Shown: one piece after another, positions 27,601 to 36,543 of the stretch
Numbering within the stretch: the first letter of the stretch is position 1
Layout of the letters: the number at the start of each line of letters is the position of its first letter
Assembly (NCBI GenBank): GCA_022571415.1
Contig: JACZXW010000006.1
Location: forward strand, 1 to 53,948
Source: Pseudomonadota bacterium
GTDB lineage: Bacteria > Pseudomonadota > Gammaproteobacteria > Pseudomonadales > Azotimanducaceae
Length of the DNA: 53,948 nt
Reading direction: 5' to 3'
Made by a program: the position numbers and the translations under genes
Notes under the pieces: model-generated
Databases searched by the model: none
What the model was told of the DNA's origin: nothing
What the model saw: the letters and a program-made list of their open reading frames with translations, nothing else

Positions 27601-29496
27601 GATATGTCCGGGGATGTGTTTGGTAACGGGATGCTGTTGTCCAGACATATTTGTCTTGTTGCCGCGTTCAACCACCTGCATATTTTTATCGATCCTGACC
27701 CCATCGCCGCCAGGTCTTATAAGGAACGACTGCGTTTGTTTAACCTGCCCGGTTCGAGTTGGCAGGATTATCAGCAGCAAATCATCTCCAAAGGTGGTGG
27801 TGTCTTTAGCAGGCTCGCCAAGTCCGTTGCAATTTCACCTCAGATGAGACGACGATTTGATATCCGTGAAGCCAGCCTCACGCCAAACCAGCTCCTGACC
27901 GTTATCCTGAAATCAAAAGTTGACCTGTTTTGGAATGGCGGCATTGGTACTTATGTAAAAAGCAGCCGCGAGTCGCATCTGAGTGTGGGTGACAAGGCTA
28001 ATGATGGTATCCGCGTTAATGCCGATGAATTGCGATGTCGAGTTGTGGGAGAAGGCGGCAATCTTGGCCTGACCCAGCTCGCGAGAATTGAATTCAGCCT
28101 GAACGGTGGCAAGTGTTTCACGGATTTCATCGACAATGCAGGTGGCGTGAATTGCTCGGATGTGGAAGTCAACATCAAGATCCTGCTCAACCGGTTACTT
28201 GAAGAGGGAAAACTGTCCAGAAAAAATCGAAACCGTATGCTGAAGCAAATGACAGGACAAGTTGCCGAAATCGTGCTTGACAACAACTACATGCAGGCTC
28301 AGGCCATTAATCTGATGGTTAGCCAGTCACCAAGGAGAAGCTCTGAATACCCGCGAATCATTGCGCTGCTCGAAGAGCAGGGGAGACTCAACAGGCGACT
28401 GGAATTTCTACCATCAGACGATGAATTGCAGGAACGTCGAGCGAAAGGTCAATACCTGACCGCACCGGAACTATCGGTACTCACCAGCTATGTGAAAGCG
28501 GGCCTGAAAGAAGACTTAGCGGCGTCGTGCATTCTGGATGATCCGTATCTGCGCAAGGAGATGGATGCTGGCTTTCCCGCAGATCTGGTGCACAAGTACA
28601 GCAAAGAACTGGATCAGCATCGCTTGCGCCGCGAGCTGATCGCAACCCAGATCGCCAATGACATGGTGAATCATCTGGGGATGAATTTTGTCGGCCGGAT
28701 GGAAGATTCCACCGGCGAGACTAGTGCACTGATTGCAAGGGCCTATATTGGTGCCCGGGATGTGTTTGATTTTGATCAGCGCTGGGCACGAATCTGTGCT
28801 CTCGACTACCACATCTCGCCTGAGGTCCAAAAAACAATGATGCTGGATTTAATACGGCTCATTCGTCGCGTCACCCGCTGGCTGTTGCGCACACGACGGC
28901 GTTCTTTGAACCTGGCGGAGGAAGTGCCGGTTTTTACCAGGGGCCTGAAGGTTCTTTTTACTCACTGGCAGGACCTGCTGCAGGGCGAGGCTTTGTCTGA
29001 ATGGCAGTTGACGAAAAAGGGCCTGGTGCAGGCTGGAGTCGATACTGACCTGGCTAGTTTTGTCGCGGCTGCCCACCACCTTTACGCAGTAATGGGTATC
29101 GTAGAATCGTCCAGGCAAACTGGCGAAAGTGTGCGAAAGGTGGCGGATGTCTATTTCACCCTGGGAGAAAAATTGCATCTCCACTGGTTCAGCAAGCAGA
29201 TGCATAACTTCCAGGCGACTAACCAATGGCAGGCACTAGCGCGGGAATCACTGCAGGAAGATTTAAACAGGCAGCAGCTGGCGATCACCCTGGGCGTTTT
29301 GTCTGAAGGGACTAAAAGAAAACCGGCGGCCCAGATCATTGACCACTGGTTAGCCTCCCATCATGTAATGGTCAGCCGATGGATGAATCTCCAGGCAGGG
29401 ATGTCGGCAGCCAAACACCAGGACCAGGCAGTCTTTACGGTGGCAATTCGAGAATTACTCGACCTGGCACAGTCAGGCACGAGTGCTGCGCGATGA
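24694..29496 (+). CDS. gdhB: NAD-specific glutamate dehydrogenase, 180-kDa type
   Basis: 1600 residues, the length of the large L-GDH class of Pseudomonas and Streptomyces. It oxidatively deaminates glutamate to 2-oxoglutarate with NAD. The catalytic domain (about 720-1250) includes KVARGGLRWSDRSEDYRTE, VGAKGGF, AADKGTGGFSDIANEI and DPDPIAARSYKERLRLF. Long N-terminal (ACT-like) and C-terminal regions are regulatory. It lies 77 bases after the helicase and overlaps arfB by 4 bases. It may be read from the SOS promoter, but a promoter of its own in the gap cannot be excluded. Confidence 0.96.
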   Translation: MTAIRVDSKPAFYSSLERRIRKRGGTTSQLKFAQSYYSQIPLSELLQKSWQTVIQALYSSWKFYQKFDGTRSQVRVFNPTIEEDGFETRQTVIEVTAANLPFLLDSIRLMLNSESLILSDVQQCMLSALRSDNKAPVIVDDQQPNETLIHLEIERVSNPVDLERMIRKVLKLVHQVNKDFVPMRQQMLMWSGELGTGVQLDGKKRKAQGSDSEEETVDFLRWLSANNFTFLGYEEFILGKRVSDVQRVSGSSLGLCRKGMPVDGLAFQLPGRKKYQLLISKLPVRSKVHRSAYYESITIVRPGNISGTRRACRFVGLFTSSAYNQNPVDIPVVRRKIEKIFEHQDLSATSHKGRVLSRIIEVFPRDELFLATSEELEEMVLASFALQERRVVRLLVRRSKHFVSCLLYMPRDTYNTQLRIKIQAMLSQQFTAVESEFSTFFSESALTRTHFVLRVNPEQQTPFNLVKLEQEITRLTRSWEDELQWVLSEMHNNNPDANPFHRYGRIFPPGYQDFFTPQEACFDIGFLSRLTTQAPLAVNLYEAYVVGSSYVKFKVFHLGDALPLSDVIPILENLGAKTVSEHPYELRLSDNARVWIHDFALEFRHIPVGGLQGVKQIFEEAFHNIWREGKENDSFNRLVPSAAMNFRQVKVIRAYSRYFAQLQSTYSQQYIADCLTRYSKITKQLWQMFELRLDPALDRESALAKATRMKRQILSNIDKVENLADDRILRRFIEMIQATLRTNYFQRKSDGSYKDCIAFKFRPSEISEMPLPTPEYEIFVYSVRIEGVHLRGGKVARGGLRWSDRSEDYRTEILGLVKAQQVKNSVIVPVGAKGGFLTKQIPDGASAEVINEEGIACYRIFIQGLLDLTDNLVKGEVVPPQDVVRYDDDDYYLVVAADKGTGGFSDIANEISEANNFWLGDAFASGGSVGYDHKAMGITAKGAWKSVAQHFRDLDLNVQESEFTVIGIGDMSGDVFGNGMLLSRHICLVAAFNHLHIFIDPDPIAARSYKERLRLFNLPGSSWQDYQQQIISKGGGVFSRLAKSVAISPQMRRRFDIREASLTPNQLLTVILKSKVDLFWNGGIGTYVKSSRESHLSVGDKANDGIRVNADELRCRVVGEGGNLGLTQLARIEFSLNGGKCFTDFIDNAGGVNCSDVEVNIKILLNRLLEEGKLSRKNRNRMLKQMTGQVAEIVLDNNYMQAQAINLMVSQSPRRSSEYPRIIALLEEQGRLNRRLEFLPSDDELQERRAKGQYLTAPELSVLTSYVKAGLKEDLAASCILDDPYLRKEMDAGFPADLVHKYSKELDQHRLRRELIATQIANDMVNHLGMNFVGRMEDSTGETSALIARAYIGARDVFDFDQRWARICALDYHISPEVQKTMMLDLIRLIRRVTRWLLRTRRRSLNLAEEVPVFTRGLKVLFTHWQDLLQGEALSEWQLTKKGLVQAGVDTDLASFVAAAHHLYAVMGIVESSRQTGESVRKVADVYFTLGEKLHLHWFSKQMHNFQATNQWQALARESLQEDLNRQQLAITLGVLSEGTKRKPAAQIIDHWLASHHVMVSRWMNLQAGMSAAKHQDQAVFTVAIRELLDLAQSGTSAAR

Positions 29497-29903
29497 TCAA
29501 CGCCCACGACATTCCGGATCAGGAAATCGAGCTGACGGCTATTCGCGCAAGCGGACCAGGCGGTCAAAATGTAAACAAGGTTGCAACCGCGGTACACCTC
29601 CGTTTTGAAATAACAAAATCATCCCTGCCCGATGAAGTGAAAACACGATTGCTGCAACTGCCTGACCAGCGAATAACATCAGATGGCGTTATTGTTATAA
29701 AAGCCCGCCGATACCGAAGTCAGGAGAAAAACCGCGAAGATGCGCTACTTCGTCTCGATGACTTACTGGGCAAAGCCCAGGTGATCAAAAAAAACCGAAA
29801 GAAAACAAAAGTGTCGAAGGCTTCCAGGGAAAGAAGAATGGATAGCAAACGCCGCCAGGGCCAGCAAAAACAAATGAGAAAGCCGGTCGATGTGGATAGT
29901 TAG
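29493..29903 (+). CDS. arfB: Alternative ribosome-rescue factor ArfB (YaeJ)
   Basis: 136 residues from the ATG at 29493. It hydrolyses peptidyl-tRNA on stalled ribosomes. The release-factor-like ASGPGGQNVNKVATAV holds the GGQ at 23-25. The basic C-terminal tail (KKNRKKTKVSKASRERRMDSK onward) inserts into the empty mRNA channel. The gene overlaps gdhB by 4 bases (ATGA). A longer frame starts at 29379 inside gdhB but adds no family-like sequence. It ends 9 bases from a convergent lipoprotein gene. Confidence 0.95.
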   Translation: MINAHDIPDQEIELTAIRASGPGGQNVNKVATAVHLRFEITKSSLPDEVKTRLLQLPDQRITSDGVIVIKARRYRSQEKNREDALLRLDDLLGKAQVIKKNRKKTKVSKASRERRMDSKRRQGQQKQMRKPVDVDS

Positions 29904-29912
29904 ACCCTTTCC

Positions 29913-30155
29913 CTAGTTGATGTTCTCGAGTGCTTTCTTTTTCTCTTCAGCGTCCTTATCCAAAATCGCCTGTATACCTTTAGCATCCCTGATTAACTGT
30001 TGCTGTCTGGCCAGGGGATTGCTGGCCATTTTTTGGCTGGGCGCTGCTTCTGCCGCGGGCTTATCAGCGGTAGCAGCTTCATCGTCCTGACCACCGCAGC
30101 TGTTGAGAAAAACACAGCCCGCCATCACGATGGCAACTTTAAATATCCGATTCAT
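29913..30155 (-). CDS. Small lipoprotein
   Basis: 80 residues from the ATG at 30155, preceded by an AGAAGGA ribosome site. A short signal peptide ends at a lipobox FLNSC, so the mature protein starts at Cys19. It is followed by a low-complexity Ala/Glu/Lys linker and a charged helix (LARQQQLIRDAKGIQAILDK onward). Function unknown; the helical tail suggests an outer-membrane-anchored structural or scaffold protein. It lies downstream of sppA on the same strand across a 200-base gap with no obvious terminator. Confidence 0.75.
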   Translation of the reverse strand: MNRIFKVAIVMAGCVFLNSCGGQDDEAATADKPAAEAAPSQKMASNPLARQQQLIRDAKGIQAILDKDAEEKKKALENIN

Positions 30156-30356
30156 GGCATTTCCTTCTGACGTTACTCGTATTTTCCTACATTTTGCGTG
30201 AATTTGCTTACATTTGATAAACCATAGGGCGCCTATCTTCGATATGCCCATCCTACAAGATGAAACATTTGGCCAGATTAGAAAATTAAGTTCAGCCACG
30301 GGGGTGACTGTTTGCAAAAAATAGCTAGTCCCACCAACAGGTAGACCAGGGCGGTC

Positions 30357-32195
30357 TCACTTAACCCGGCAATAGAGACACTGCAGGTAGATTTCAGGGG
30401 AGCGACTCATCTTCAGGATGTCGGTGAACTCCCTCGGCACCTTGCCCAGGAATCGCCAGTGACTGCTGACGCCACCAGTCGCCGCATGGATCATCCTGAG
30501 ACTGGAATTGAGTAGTTGCCGGAATAAGCGTTCCTTTGCAGACAGTTCCTTTTCCAGGTAGACAACATCATAGTCCGTGAGATCAGCCAGCAATGCAGCG
30601 GATTGAATCGCGTCATTCAGGTCGCCAATGGAGTCTACAAGACCTAATTCGACTGCAGTCTGGCCCGCCCATACACGGCCTTGTGCAATCGCGTCCACTT
30701 CTTCTACTGACATTTCCCGACCTTTGGCGACGAGTCCTAAAAACTTCTTGTAAGTGCTGTCCACTTTAAGTTTCAGAATTTTCTGCAGTGCTGGATTAAT
30801 TTCCTCGAAGGAATTAAATGCGCCACTCAGGCTGGTAGTACCGACGCCATCGGAGTTTATACCTAATTCTGTGATACTTTGTTCAAATGTTGGAAACAGG
30901 ATAAATACCCCTATGGAACCCGTCACCGTAGTACTTGCTGCAAATATCTTGTTAGCTGTACTGGCTATCCAGTAACCGCCCGATGCTGCGTATCCGCTCA
31001 TGGATACGATGACAGGCTTGCCGCTCGCCTGGGTAAGTTCAAGTTCGCTACGAATCTGTTCTGACGCCGAAGAACTGCCGCCGGGGCTGTCGATTCGAAC
31101 CACTAGAGCTTTGATCTTATCGTCATCCCTTGCCTGACGAATCAGTTTGGAAATCGACTCGCCACCAATATCTCCGGCAGGTTGTTCTCCATCGTAAATT
31201 GTGCCCGTTGCGGTGATGACAGCTATTTTTTCGGACGCAGGGTTAATAATGGGAATGGATGATCTGGTCGCTAGCAGGTAGTGCTTGTAGGAAATGTGTT
31301 TGTAGGTCTTTCCAGATTCACCATTGATGGATCGCATTTCCTCGCGCCAGGCATCGGCTGAAATGATGGCATCCACGAACCCTTCCTGCACGGCTAACTG
31401 CGCAGAGTCATTATCGATCCCGGCGAGAAGCTCATCGTAATGATTTGTGTACCGCGCGAATGACTCCCGGGTGACATTCCGTTGCGACACGATGGTGTCC
31501 CGGTACTTTTCCCAGAGTACGCCAAGCCAGCCGGCGGTAGCTTCCTTTGCGGCCTCAGACATGTCGTCACGCAATATTGACTCCACAGCCCCCTTGTACA
31601 GACCCGCTTTGAATACGTGAAAGTTAATCTTCAGTTTCGCCAACGCGGTTTTGAAATAGGTTGGGTAGACACTGAAGCCAGTGAGGAAAACACCGCCGAA
31701 TGTCTGATAACTTTGTCCATCGAGATATATCTTGTCTGCATGGACAGCTAACAGGTACTGACTCTGGCTATAATTTGGTGCAAATGCGAATACTGGTTTC
31801 CCGGACGCCTTGAACTTTTCGATTGCGCCGCCAATTTCCTCCAGCTTGCTCATCGAGGCACCACGAAAGTGATCTAAATCCAACACTAGCGACTTAACGC
31901 GGTCATCGGTCCTCGCTGTGTCAAGTGCTTCAATAATGTCTCTTAGAAGCGTTTCAGAATCTTCTTTTTCCTCATAATCTGACAAAAATTTACTAACCGG
32001 GTCGAGAGCTCTTATCTGATCAACAATGATCCCCGATGGATTGAGAATCAGCGCAGTCGTGTCGGGAACGCTCGGGTACCCTGAAGAAAAAATAACAAAT
32101 ATAACAAGAGAGAGGAGAAGTAAAAATACAATATTGCCCGCGGCATTTTTAGTTGCCGTAATGGCGTTCCACAAGCCTTTGATAAAACGGGTCAT
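30357..32195 (-). CDS. sppA: Signal peptide peptidase SppA, 67K type
   Basis: 612 residues, like E. coli SppA (618), with two tandem S49 halves. It degrades cleaved signal peptides in the inner membrane. One N-terminal membrane helix lies at about 22-38. The catalytic dyad is split between the halves: K201 (LYKGAVE) and S405 (MSGYAASGGYWIA), equivalent to E. coli K209 and S409. RIDSPGGSSSASE and the TGSIGVF block are typical. Confidence 0.96.
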   Translation of the reverse strand: MTRFIKGLWNAITATKNAAGNIVFLLLLSLVIFVIFSSGYPSVPDTTALILNPSGIIVDQIRALDPVSKFLSDYEEKEDSETLLRDIIEALDTARTDDRVKSLVLDLDHFRGASMSKLEEIGGAIEKFKASGKPVFAFAPNYSQSQYLLAVHADKIYLDGQSYQTFGGVFLTGFSVYPTYFKTALAKLKINFHVFKAGLYKGAVESILRDDMSEAAKEATAGWLGVLWEKYRDTIVSQRNVTRESFARYTNHYDELLAGIDNDSAQLAVQEGFVDAIISADAWREEMRSINGESGKTYKHISYKHYLLATRSSIPIINPASEKIAVITATGTIYDGEQPAGDIGGESISKLIRQARDDDKIKALVVRIDSPGGSSSASEQIRSELELTQASGKPVIVSMSGYAASGGYWIASTANKIFAASTTVTGSIGVFILFPTFEQSITELGINSDGVGTTSLSGAFNSFEEINPALQKILKLKVDSTYKKFLGLVAKGREMSVEEVDAIAQGRVWAGQTAVELGLVDSIGDLNDAIQSAALLADLTDYDVVYLEKELSAKERLFRQLLNSSLRMIHAATGGVSSHWRFLGKVPREFTDILKMSRSPEIYLQCLYCRVK

Positions 32196-32279
32196 ATATC
32201 AGTATCCGGTGAGAATTCAATGGTGAAATCCTAACATAGCGCGGCCGCCTCCGATAACAAGTCTCTCGCCTGACGCGGT

Positions 32280-32912
32280 TTACTGCAAGCCCGGTGCGAC
32301 CGGGATGGTGTACCCCGATAACAAGCCTCTTGCTTCCAGATTTTCTACAACGCCGGTAAGAGAACGGGTCAATTCAGCCTGTATTCCTGCCTGTCGGGCT
32401 GATTCGATATTTGGCTGGTTATCGTCCATAAAAAAAATACTTTCAGGCTTCTGGTCCAATACATCAAGCGCATGGTAATAAACTTCTGCATCAGGTTTCA
32501 CTTTTCCGGTAATGTGAGACGGCAAGGTGATGTGAAAATGCGATAAAAGCTCAGTCTCGTTTTCGAATCTTTGCCAGTGAAGGTGGTTGGTGTTCGACAA
32601 GCAAGCTAGTGTGAATCTGCTTGAAAGATGCTCAAGCAAATCACAAGCACCAGGATAGGGAACAGGCCATGCAACAAAGGCATCCAGAAAGCTTTCCGGG
32701 GAGACGGTGAGCGCGAATTCTAAAACTATTTGCCTGGAAAAATCGTCTGCAGAACACCCTCCGGATTCAAACTTTCGCACTGAAGCGGAACGCGTCCAAC
32801 GATGCCAGATTTCATCCTCGGTGAGATCGGACCATGACATCATGTTTGCAACGCCAGAGAGTTCCACCAGAACTCCTCCCAGGTCGAATAACAGTGTTTT
32901 TATTTTAGCCAT
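32280..32912 (-). CDS. HAD-like hydrolase, YihX-type
   Basis: 210 residues. HAD motifs are LLFDLGGVL (nucleophile Asp, with Gly two residues on), ACLSNTN (motif II), ITGKVKPDAEVYYHAL (motif III Lys) and FFMDDNQPNIESARQAGI (motif IV). It resembles YihX-type sugar-phosphate phosphatases. The gene is divergent from the acyl-CoA synthetase gene at 32977 with a 64-base gap and lies upstream of sppA by 84 bases. Confidence 0.88.
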   Translation of the reverse strand: MAKIKTLLFDLGGVLVELSGVANMMSWSDLTEDEIWHRWTRSASVRKFESGGCSADDFSRQIVLEFALTVSPESFLDAFVAWPVPYPGACDLLEHLSSRFTLACLSNTNHLHWQRFENETELLSHFHITLPSHITGKVKPDAEVYYHALDVLDQKPESIFFMDDNQPNIESARQAGIQAELTRSLTGVVENLEARGLLSGYTIPVAPGLQ

Positions 32913-32976
32913 ACGTATTTAATCTCGCATTGTCAGGCTAGAATCCTGACTTGATGACAGGTAAAGAAGGAACGCT

Positions 32977-34614
32977 ATGACCGCTATCTCGATCTATGAT
33001 CAGGATTTGTCCAGGAACGCAGCGAATCATGAGCAACTGACTCCCTTGAGTTTTTTTCATCGTGCTGCCAGCTTGTATCCAGACAATGAAGCGATCGTAC
33101 ATGGTGAACTATCCCGAAGTTGGGGAGCCATGTATGAGCGCTGTGTCAAGGTTGCCTCCTCTCTCGCTTCCCTCGGTATCGGTCGTGGCGACACTGTTGC
33201 GGCCATATTGCCTAATATACCGGAAATGTTCGAGATACATTTTGCGGTCCCCATGGCTGGCGCAATACTCAACGCGATTAACACCCGGCTGGATGCGCGT
33301 AGCATCGCTTTTATCCTCGACCATGGAGAAGCGAAAGTATTACTCACCGATGTCGAGTTTTCGCCCGTGATCGAAGAGGCACTGTCCTTGCTGCAAAGGG
33401 AAATTGTCGTTATCGATATCATCGACCCGCTATTTGATCAAGGCGATCTGTTGGGCGGTTCGAACTATGATGATCTTGTGGCCGACGGAGATGCGGATTT
33501 TGAATGGATACGACCCGCTGATGAGTGGGACGCAATTTCTCTTAACTACACCTCCGGCACTACCGGGGACCCGAAAGGCGTGGTCTACCACCATCGCGGC
33601 GCCTACCTGAATGCAGCCAATAACGCACTATCATGGGGAATGGAACTTCATCCCCGGTATCTGTGGACCCTGCCCATGTTCCATTGTAACGGCTGGTGTT
33701 TTCCATGGACCTTGGCGACTACTGTGGGTACAACGATTTGCCTGCGCCATGTGCGTGAAGATGCCATATTCGAATCGATTCGAAGCAACGGCGTGACTCA
33801 TTTCTGCGGTGCGCCAGTGGTACTCAATACATTGATCAACGCGCCGGATGAGCTGAAGAAAGATCTTCGACCCGGGATCAAAGTAATGACTGCCGGGGCG
33901 GCACCACCAGCCGCCGTCATCCAGGGTATGGACGAACTCGGGTTTGATGTTATTCATGTCTATGGTCTGACAGAGACTTATGGACCGATGGTGGTATCGG
34001 CGTGGAAACCGGAATGGGATGACCTGCCCGCGGTTGAAAAAGCATCGCTCAAAGCCAGGCAGGGGATTTCTTCCGTCCTGGCGGGGGAGATGGTGGTTGC
34101 CGATGCCGAAACATTGGAGCCCGTTCCCTGGGACGGTAAAACCCAGGGTGAAATCCTGATGCGCGGCAACATTGTGATGAAGGGTTATCTCAAAAATCCG
34201 GCGACCACCAGAGCAGCATTTAAAGGTGGCTGGTTTCATTCAGGCGATATTGCGGTTTGCCATCCAGATGGCTACATCCAGATCAAGGACCGATCGAAAG
34301 ATATCATCATCAGCGGAGGAGAAAATATCTCCAGCATCGAGATAGAAGATATTCTGTTCAAGCATCCTAAAATTCTAGAGGCCGCGGTGGTGGCAAAGTC
34401 AGATGAGAAATGGGGCGAACATCCCTGTGCATTCGTAACGTTAAAAGAAGGCCAGCAAATGGATGCGCAGGAAGTCATAGACTATTGCAACGAAGAACTT
34501 GCCCGGTTCAAAGTCCCTAAAACGGTCATATTTGGTCCCCTGGTAAAAACTTCTACGGGCAAGGTGCAGAAATACCTGCTGCGTGAACAGGCGGAGGCAT
34601 ATGGTGGCGACTAG
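32977..34614 (+). CDS. Acyl-CoA synthetase (AMP-forming), DmdB-like
   Basis: 545 residues. It activates a carboxylic acid to the CoA thioester via an acyl-AMP. The P-loop-like motif YTSGTTGDPKGVVYHHRGA (about 190-208), the MFHCNGWCFPW block, VYGLTETYGP, the GWFHSGDIA and DRSKDIIISGGENIS blocks, and the C-terminal lysine in TSTGKVQK are all present. The FHCNGWCFPW type is shared with DmdB 3-methylmercaptopropionyl-CoA ligases and medium-chain synthetases, so the substrate may be a short or medium chain or DMSP-derived acid. A GAAGGA ribosome site precedes the ATG. Confidence 0.92.
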   Translation: MTAISIYDQDLSRNAANHEQLTPLSFFHRAASLYPDNEAIVHGELSRSWGAMYERCVKVASSLASLGIGRGDTVAAILPNIPEMFEIHFAVPMAGAILNAINTRLDARSIAFILDHGEAKVLLTDVEFSPVIEEALSLLQREIVVIDIIDPLFDQGDLLGGSNYDDLVADGDADFEWIRPADEWDAISLNYTSGTTGDPKGVVYHHRGAYLNAANNALSWGMELHPRYLWTLPMFHCNGWCFPWTLATTVGTTICLRHVREDAIFESIRSNGVTHFCGAPVVLNTLINAPDELKKDLRPGIKVMTAGAAPPAAVIQGMDELGFDVIHVYGLTETYGPMVVSAWKPEWDDLPAVEKASLKARQGISSVLAGEMVVADAETLEPVPWDGKTQGEILMRGNIVMKGYLKNPATTRAAFKGGWFHSGDIAVCHPDGYIQIKDRSKDIIISGGENISSIEIEDILFKHPKILEAAVVAKSDEKWGEHPCAFVTLKEGQQMDAQEVIDYCNEELARFKVPKTVIFGPLVKTSTGKVQKYLLREQAEAYGGD

Positions 34615-34676
34615 CGAGAGCCGGCAAAAGGATAAACTGGCCAACGCGATACTGTTGACGGGATAAGCGCGATACC

Positions 34677-35162
34677 ATGGATCCTAACATCAAGATATCC
34701 ATAGCACATCCGCGAGAAGCGAAAGCGATCGCTGAAATGTCCAGGGACCTGATTGAGAGAGGATTGGACTGGTCCTGGCGAAGAAAACGCGTTCTTGAAA
34801 CGATCCTGCACCCTGATTGCATCGTTATTGTCGCCCGTACGCGATTGAAGCTCGTTGGCTTTGCCGTGATGGAATTTCATGAGATCCATTGTCACCTGAA
34901 TCTTCTCGCCGTCAGCCCTGAACAGCGCCGCCAGGCAACAGGTCATGCTCTCCTGGAATGGCTTGAAGAGTCCGCGCGGGTAGCGGGCATCGCCAGGATC
35001 AAGCTGGAAGTCAGGAGCAACAACAAGATCGCGATCTCCTTTTACGAGGCCCATGGATATGAGGTGCAGACTAAAATTCGAGGCTATTACCAGGGCAGGG
35101 AAAGCGCCTTTAGCATGGTTCACCACCTGATTGCGCCTGAAATAGCCAGGCAGAGACCCTGA
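34677..35162 (+). CDS. RimI-like GNAT acetyltransferase
   Basis: 161 residues. LNLLAVSPEQRRQATGHALL contains the RxxGxA acetyl-CoA loop, and LEVRSNNKIAISFYEAHGYE plus the IRGYYQGRESAF tail are close to RimI, which acetylates protein N-termini. The true target is not known. It is followed one base later by a MurF-like gene, so the two are co-translated. Confidence 0.88.
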   Translation: MDPNIKISIAHPREAKAIAEMSRDLIERGLDWSWRRKRVLETILHPDCIVIVARTRLKLVGFAVMEFHEIHCHLNLLAVSPEQRRQATGHALLEWLEESARVAGIARIKLEVRSNNKIAISFYEAHGYEVQTKIRGYYQGRESAFSMVHHLIAPEIARQRP

Positions 35163-35163
35163 T

Positions 35164-36543
35164 ATGGCCCTCTGGAGCTGGTCGGAGTTAGTGCACGCCT
35201 GTGGTCTGCAGCAGGGAACCATTGGGCCTGACATCGAGGGTATCAGTATTGACACACGCTCACTTGCCGCGGGTGATCTGTTCGTCGCTTTGTCGGGTAA
35301 TCCCGGTCCGAGGTTCCATTCCTCTTCGGCCCATGCCCGCGATGGTCATGATTTTGTTCAACTTGCAGAAAAAGCCGGTGCCGCAGCACTGCTGCTTTCA
35401 AGAGATGTTGGTTGCTCATTACCTGAAATCAGAATAGAAAATACCCTGGATGGGCTCTGGCATATAGGAGAGGCCGGCAGGGTGCGGATGGCGGGGAAAG
35501 TGATTGGCATAACGGGCAGCAGCGGGAAAACGACAGCCCGGAGCTGGCTGGAGAGCATCCTGAGCCAACAGGCAAAGACCCATGCTTCACGCGACAGTTT
35601 TAACAATCACTGGGGCGTGCCTTTGTCCCTGGCGCGGATGCCGCGAGATACCGAATACGGCATATTAGAAATCGGCATGAACAATCCCGGGGAAATTGAA
35701 CCCCTGAGCAGACTCGTGAATCCTGACGTTGCCCTGATTCTGAACGTACTCCCCGTACATATGGGCAACTTTGACAGTCTTGATGCTATTCGACAGGAAA
35801 AATTATCCATTACCCGCGGACTTAAAGATGGTGGTGTGCTGGTTGTGCATGAAGACATCGACCTCAATGGAGTAAGTCACAAGGATGTCTTGACCTTCGG
35901 ACGCTCTGAATCGTGTACGGTATCTGCTGAGGTTTCGGTTGAAAAAAATAAGACCGGTGTACGGGTCAGCATCCGTGGCAAAAAGTACGAGTTTCAGCTG
36001 ATCCCAGGCGGCGAACACCGGGTACTGACCTCGTTAGGCTGCCTGGCGGTGGTTTATGCATTGGGCGGCGACCTGGAGTTGGCATGCAGGTCACTGTCGT
36101 CCCTGGAGGTGCCAATTGGGCGCGGTAACCTGCTGGAAATATCCGGTCGTTTCATTATTGATGACAGCTATAACGCCAATCCCGACAGTATGCGTTACGC
36201 ACTCGAGGCTCTATATCAGTGTCAGGGCGGACGAAAAGTGGCATTGCTGGGAGAAATGCTGGAATTGGGCGATGGCGGCGAACAGCTTCATGCCTCTATT
36301 TTGGATGCCTGTTGTGAGCTTGATGGTGTCATTACCGTCGGCGAAGGATTTGCCAACACAAAGACAAGGCTGGGTAATATTCATTGGGGCCACTATGCAT
36401 CCGCGGCAGATATTAATCCCACTGAGCTGGCAGAACTTCTGCACGAGGGCGATACGATTCTGGTGAAGGGTTCAAATAAGGTGTTCTGGGTTAACCACTT
36501 TGTTGAGGCGTTACAATCAGCGCTGAGCTCACGGAACCTCTGA
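35164..36543 (+). CDS. murF: MurF-like UDP-MurNAc-tripeptide D-Ala-D-Ala ligase
   Basis: 459 residues, the length of MurF. The Mur ligase fold is seen in the ATP loop GITGSSGKTTARSW (115-128), FNNHWGVPLSLA, LEIGMNNPGEI, DDSYNANPDSM and the final DTILVKGSN. The substrate-side block LNVLPVHMGNFDSLDAI and the end KVFWVNHFVEAL depart from common MurF sequences. It is outside any division-cell-wall cluster and sits behind a GNAT gene, so it may be a second, specialised ligase. Its last 15 bases overlap the convergent YiiX-like gene. Confidence 0.85.
   Translation: MALWSWSELVHACGLQQGTIGPDIEGISIDTRSLAAGDLFVALSGNPGPRFHSSSAHARDGHDFVQLAEKAGAAALLLSRDVGCSLPEIRIENTLDGLWHIGEAGRVRMAGKVIGITGSSGKTTARSWLESILSQQAKTHASRDSFNNHWGVPLSLARMPRDTEYGILEIGMNNPGEIEPLSRLVNPDVALILNVLPVHMGNFDSLDAIRQEKLSITRGLKDGGVLVVHEDIDLNGVSHKDVLTFGRSESCTVSAEVSVEKNKTGVRVSIRGKKYEFQLIPGGEHRVLTSLGCLAVVYALGGDLELACRSLSSLEVPIGRGNLLEISGRFIIDDSYNANPDSMRYALEALYQCQGGRKVALLGEMLELGDGGEQLHASILDACCELDGVITVGEGFANTKTRLGNIHWGHYASAADINPTELAELLHEGDTILVKGSNKVFWVNHFVEALQSALSSRNL

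Noticed and set aside
34611-35255. A 214-codon open frame on the minus strand, and a similar 202-codon one at 33631-34239
   Set aside because: Both are antisense to clear acyl-CoA synthetase, GNAT and murF-like genes and have no family-like sequence.
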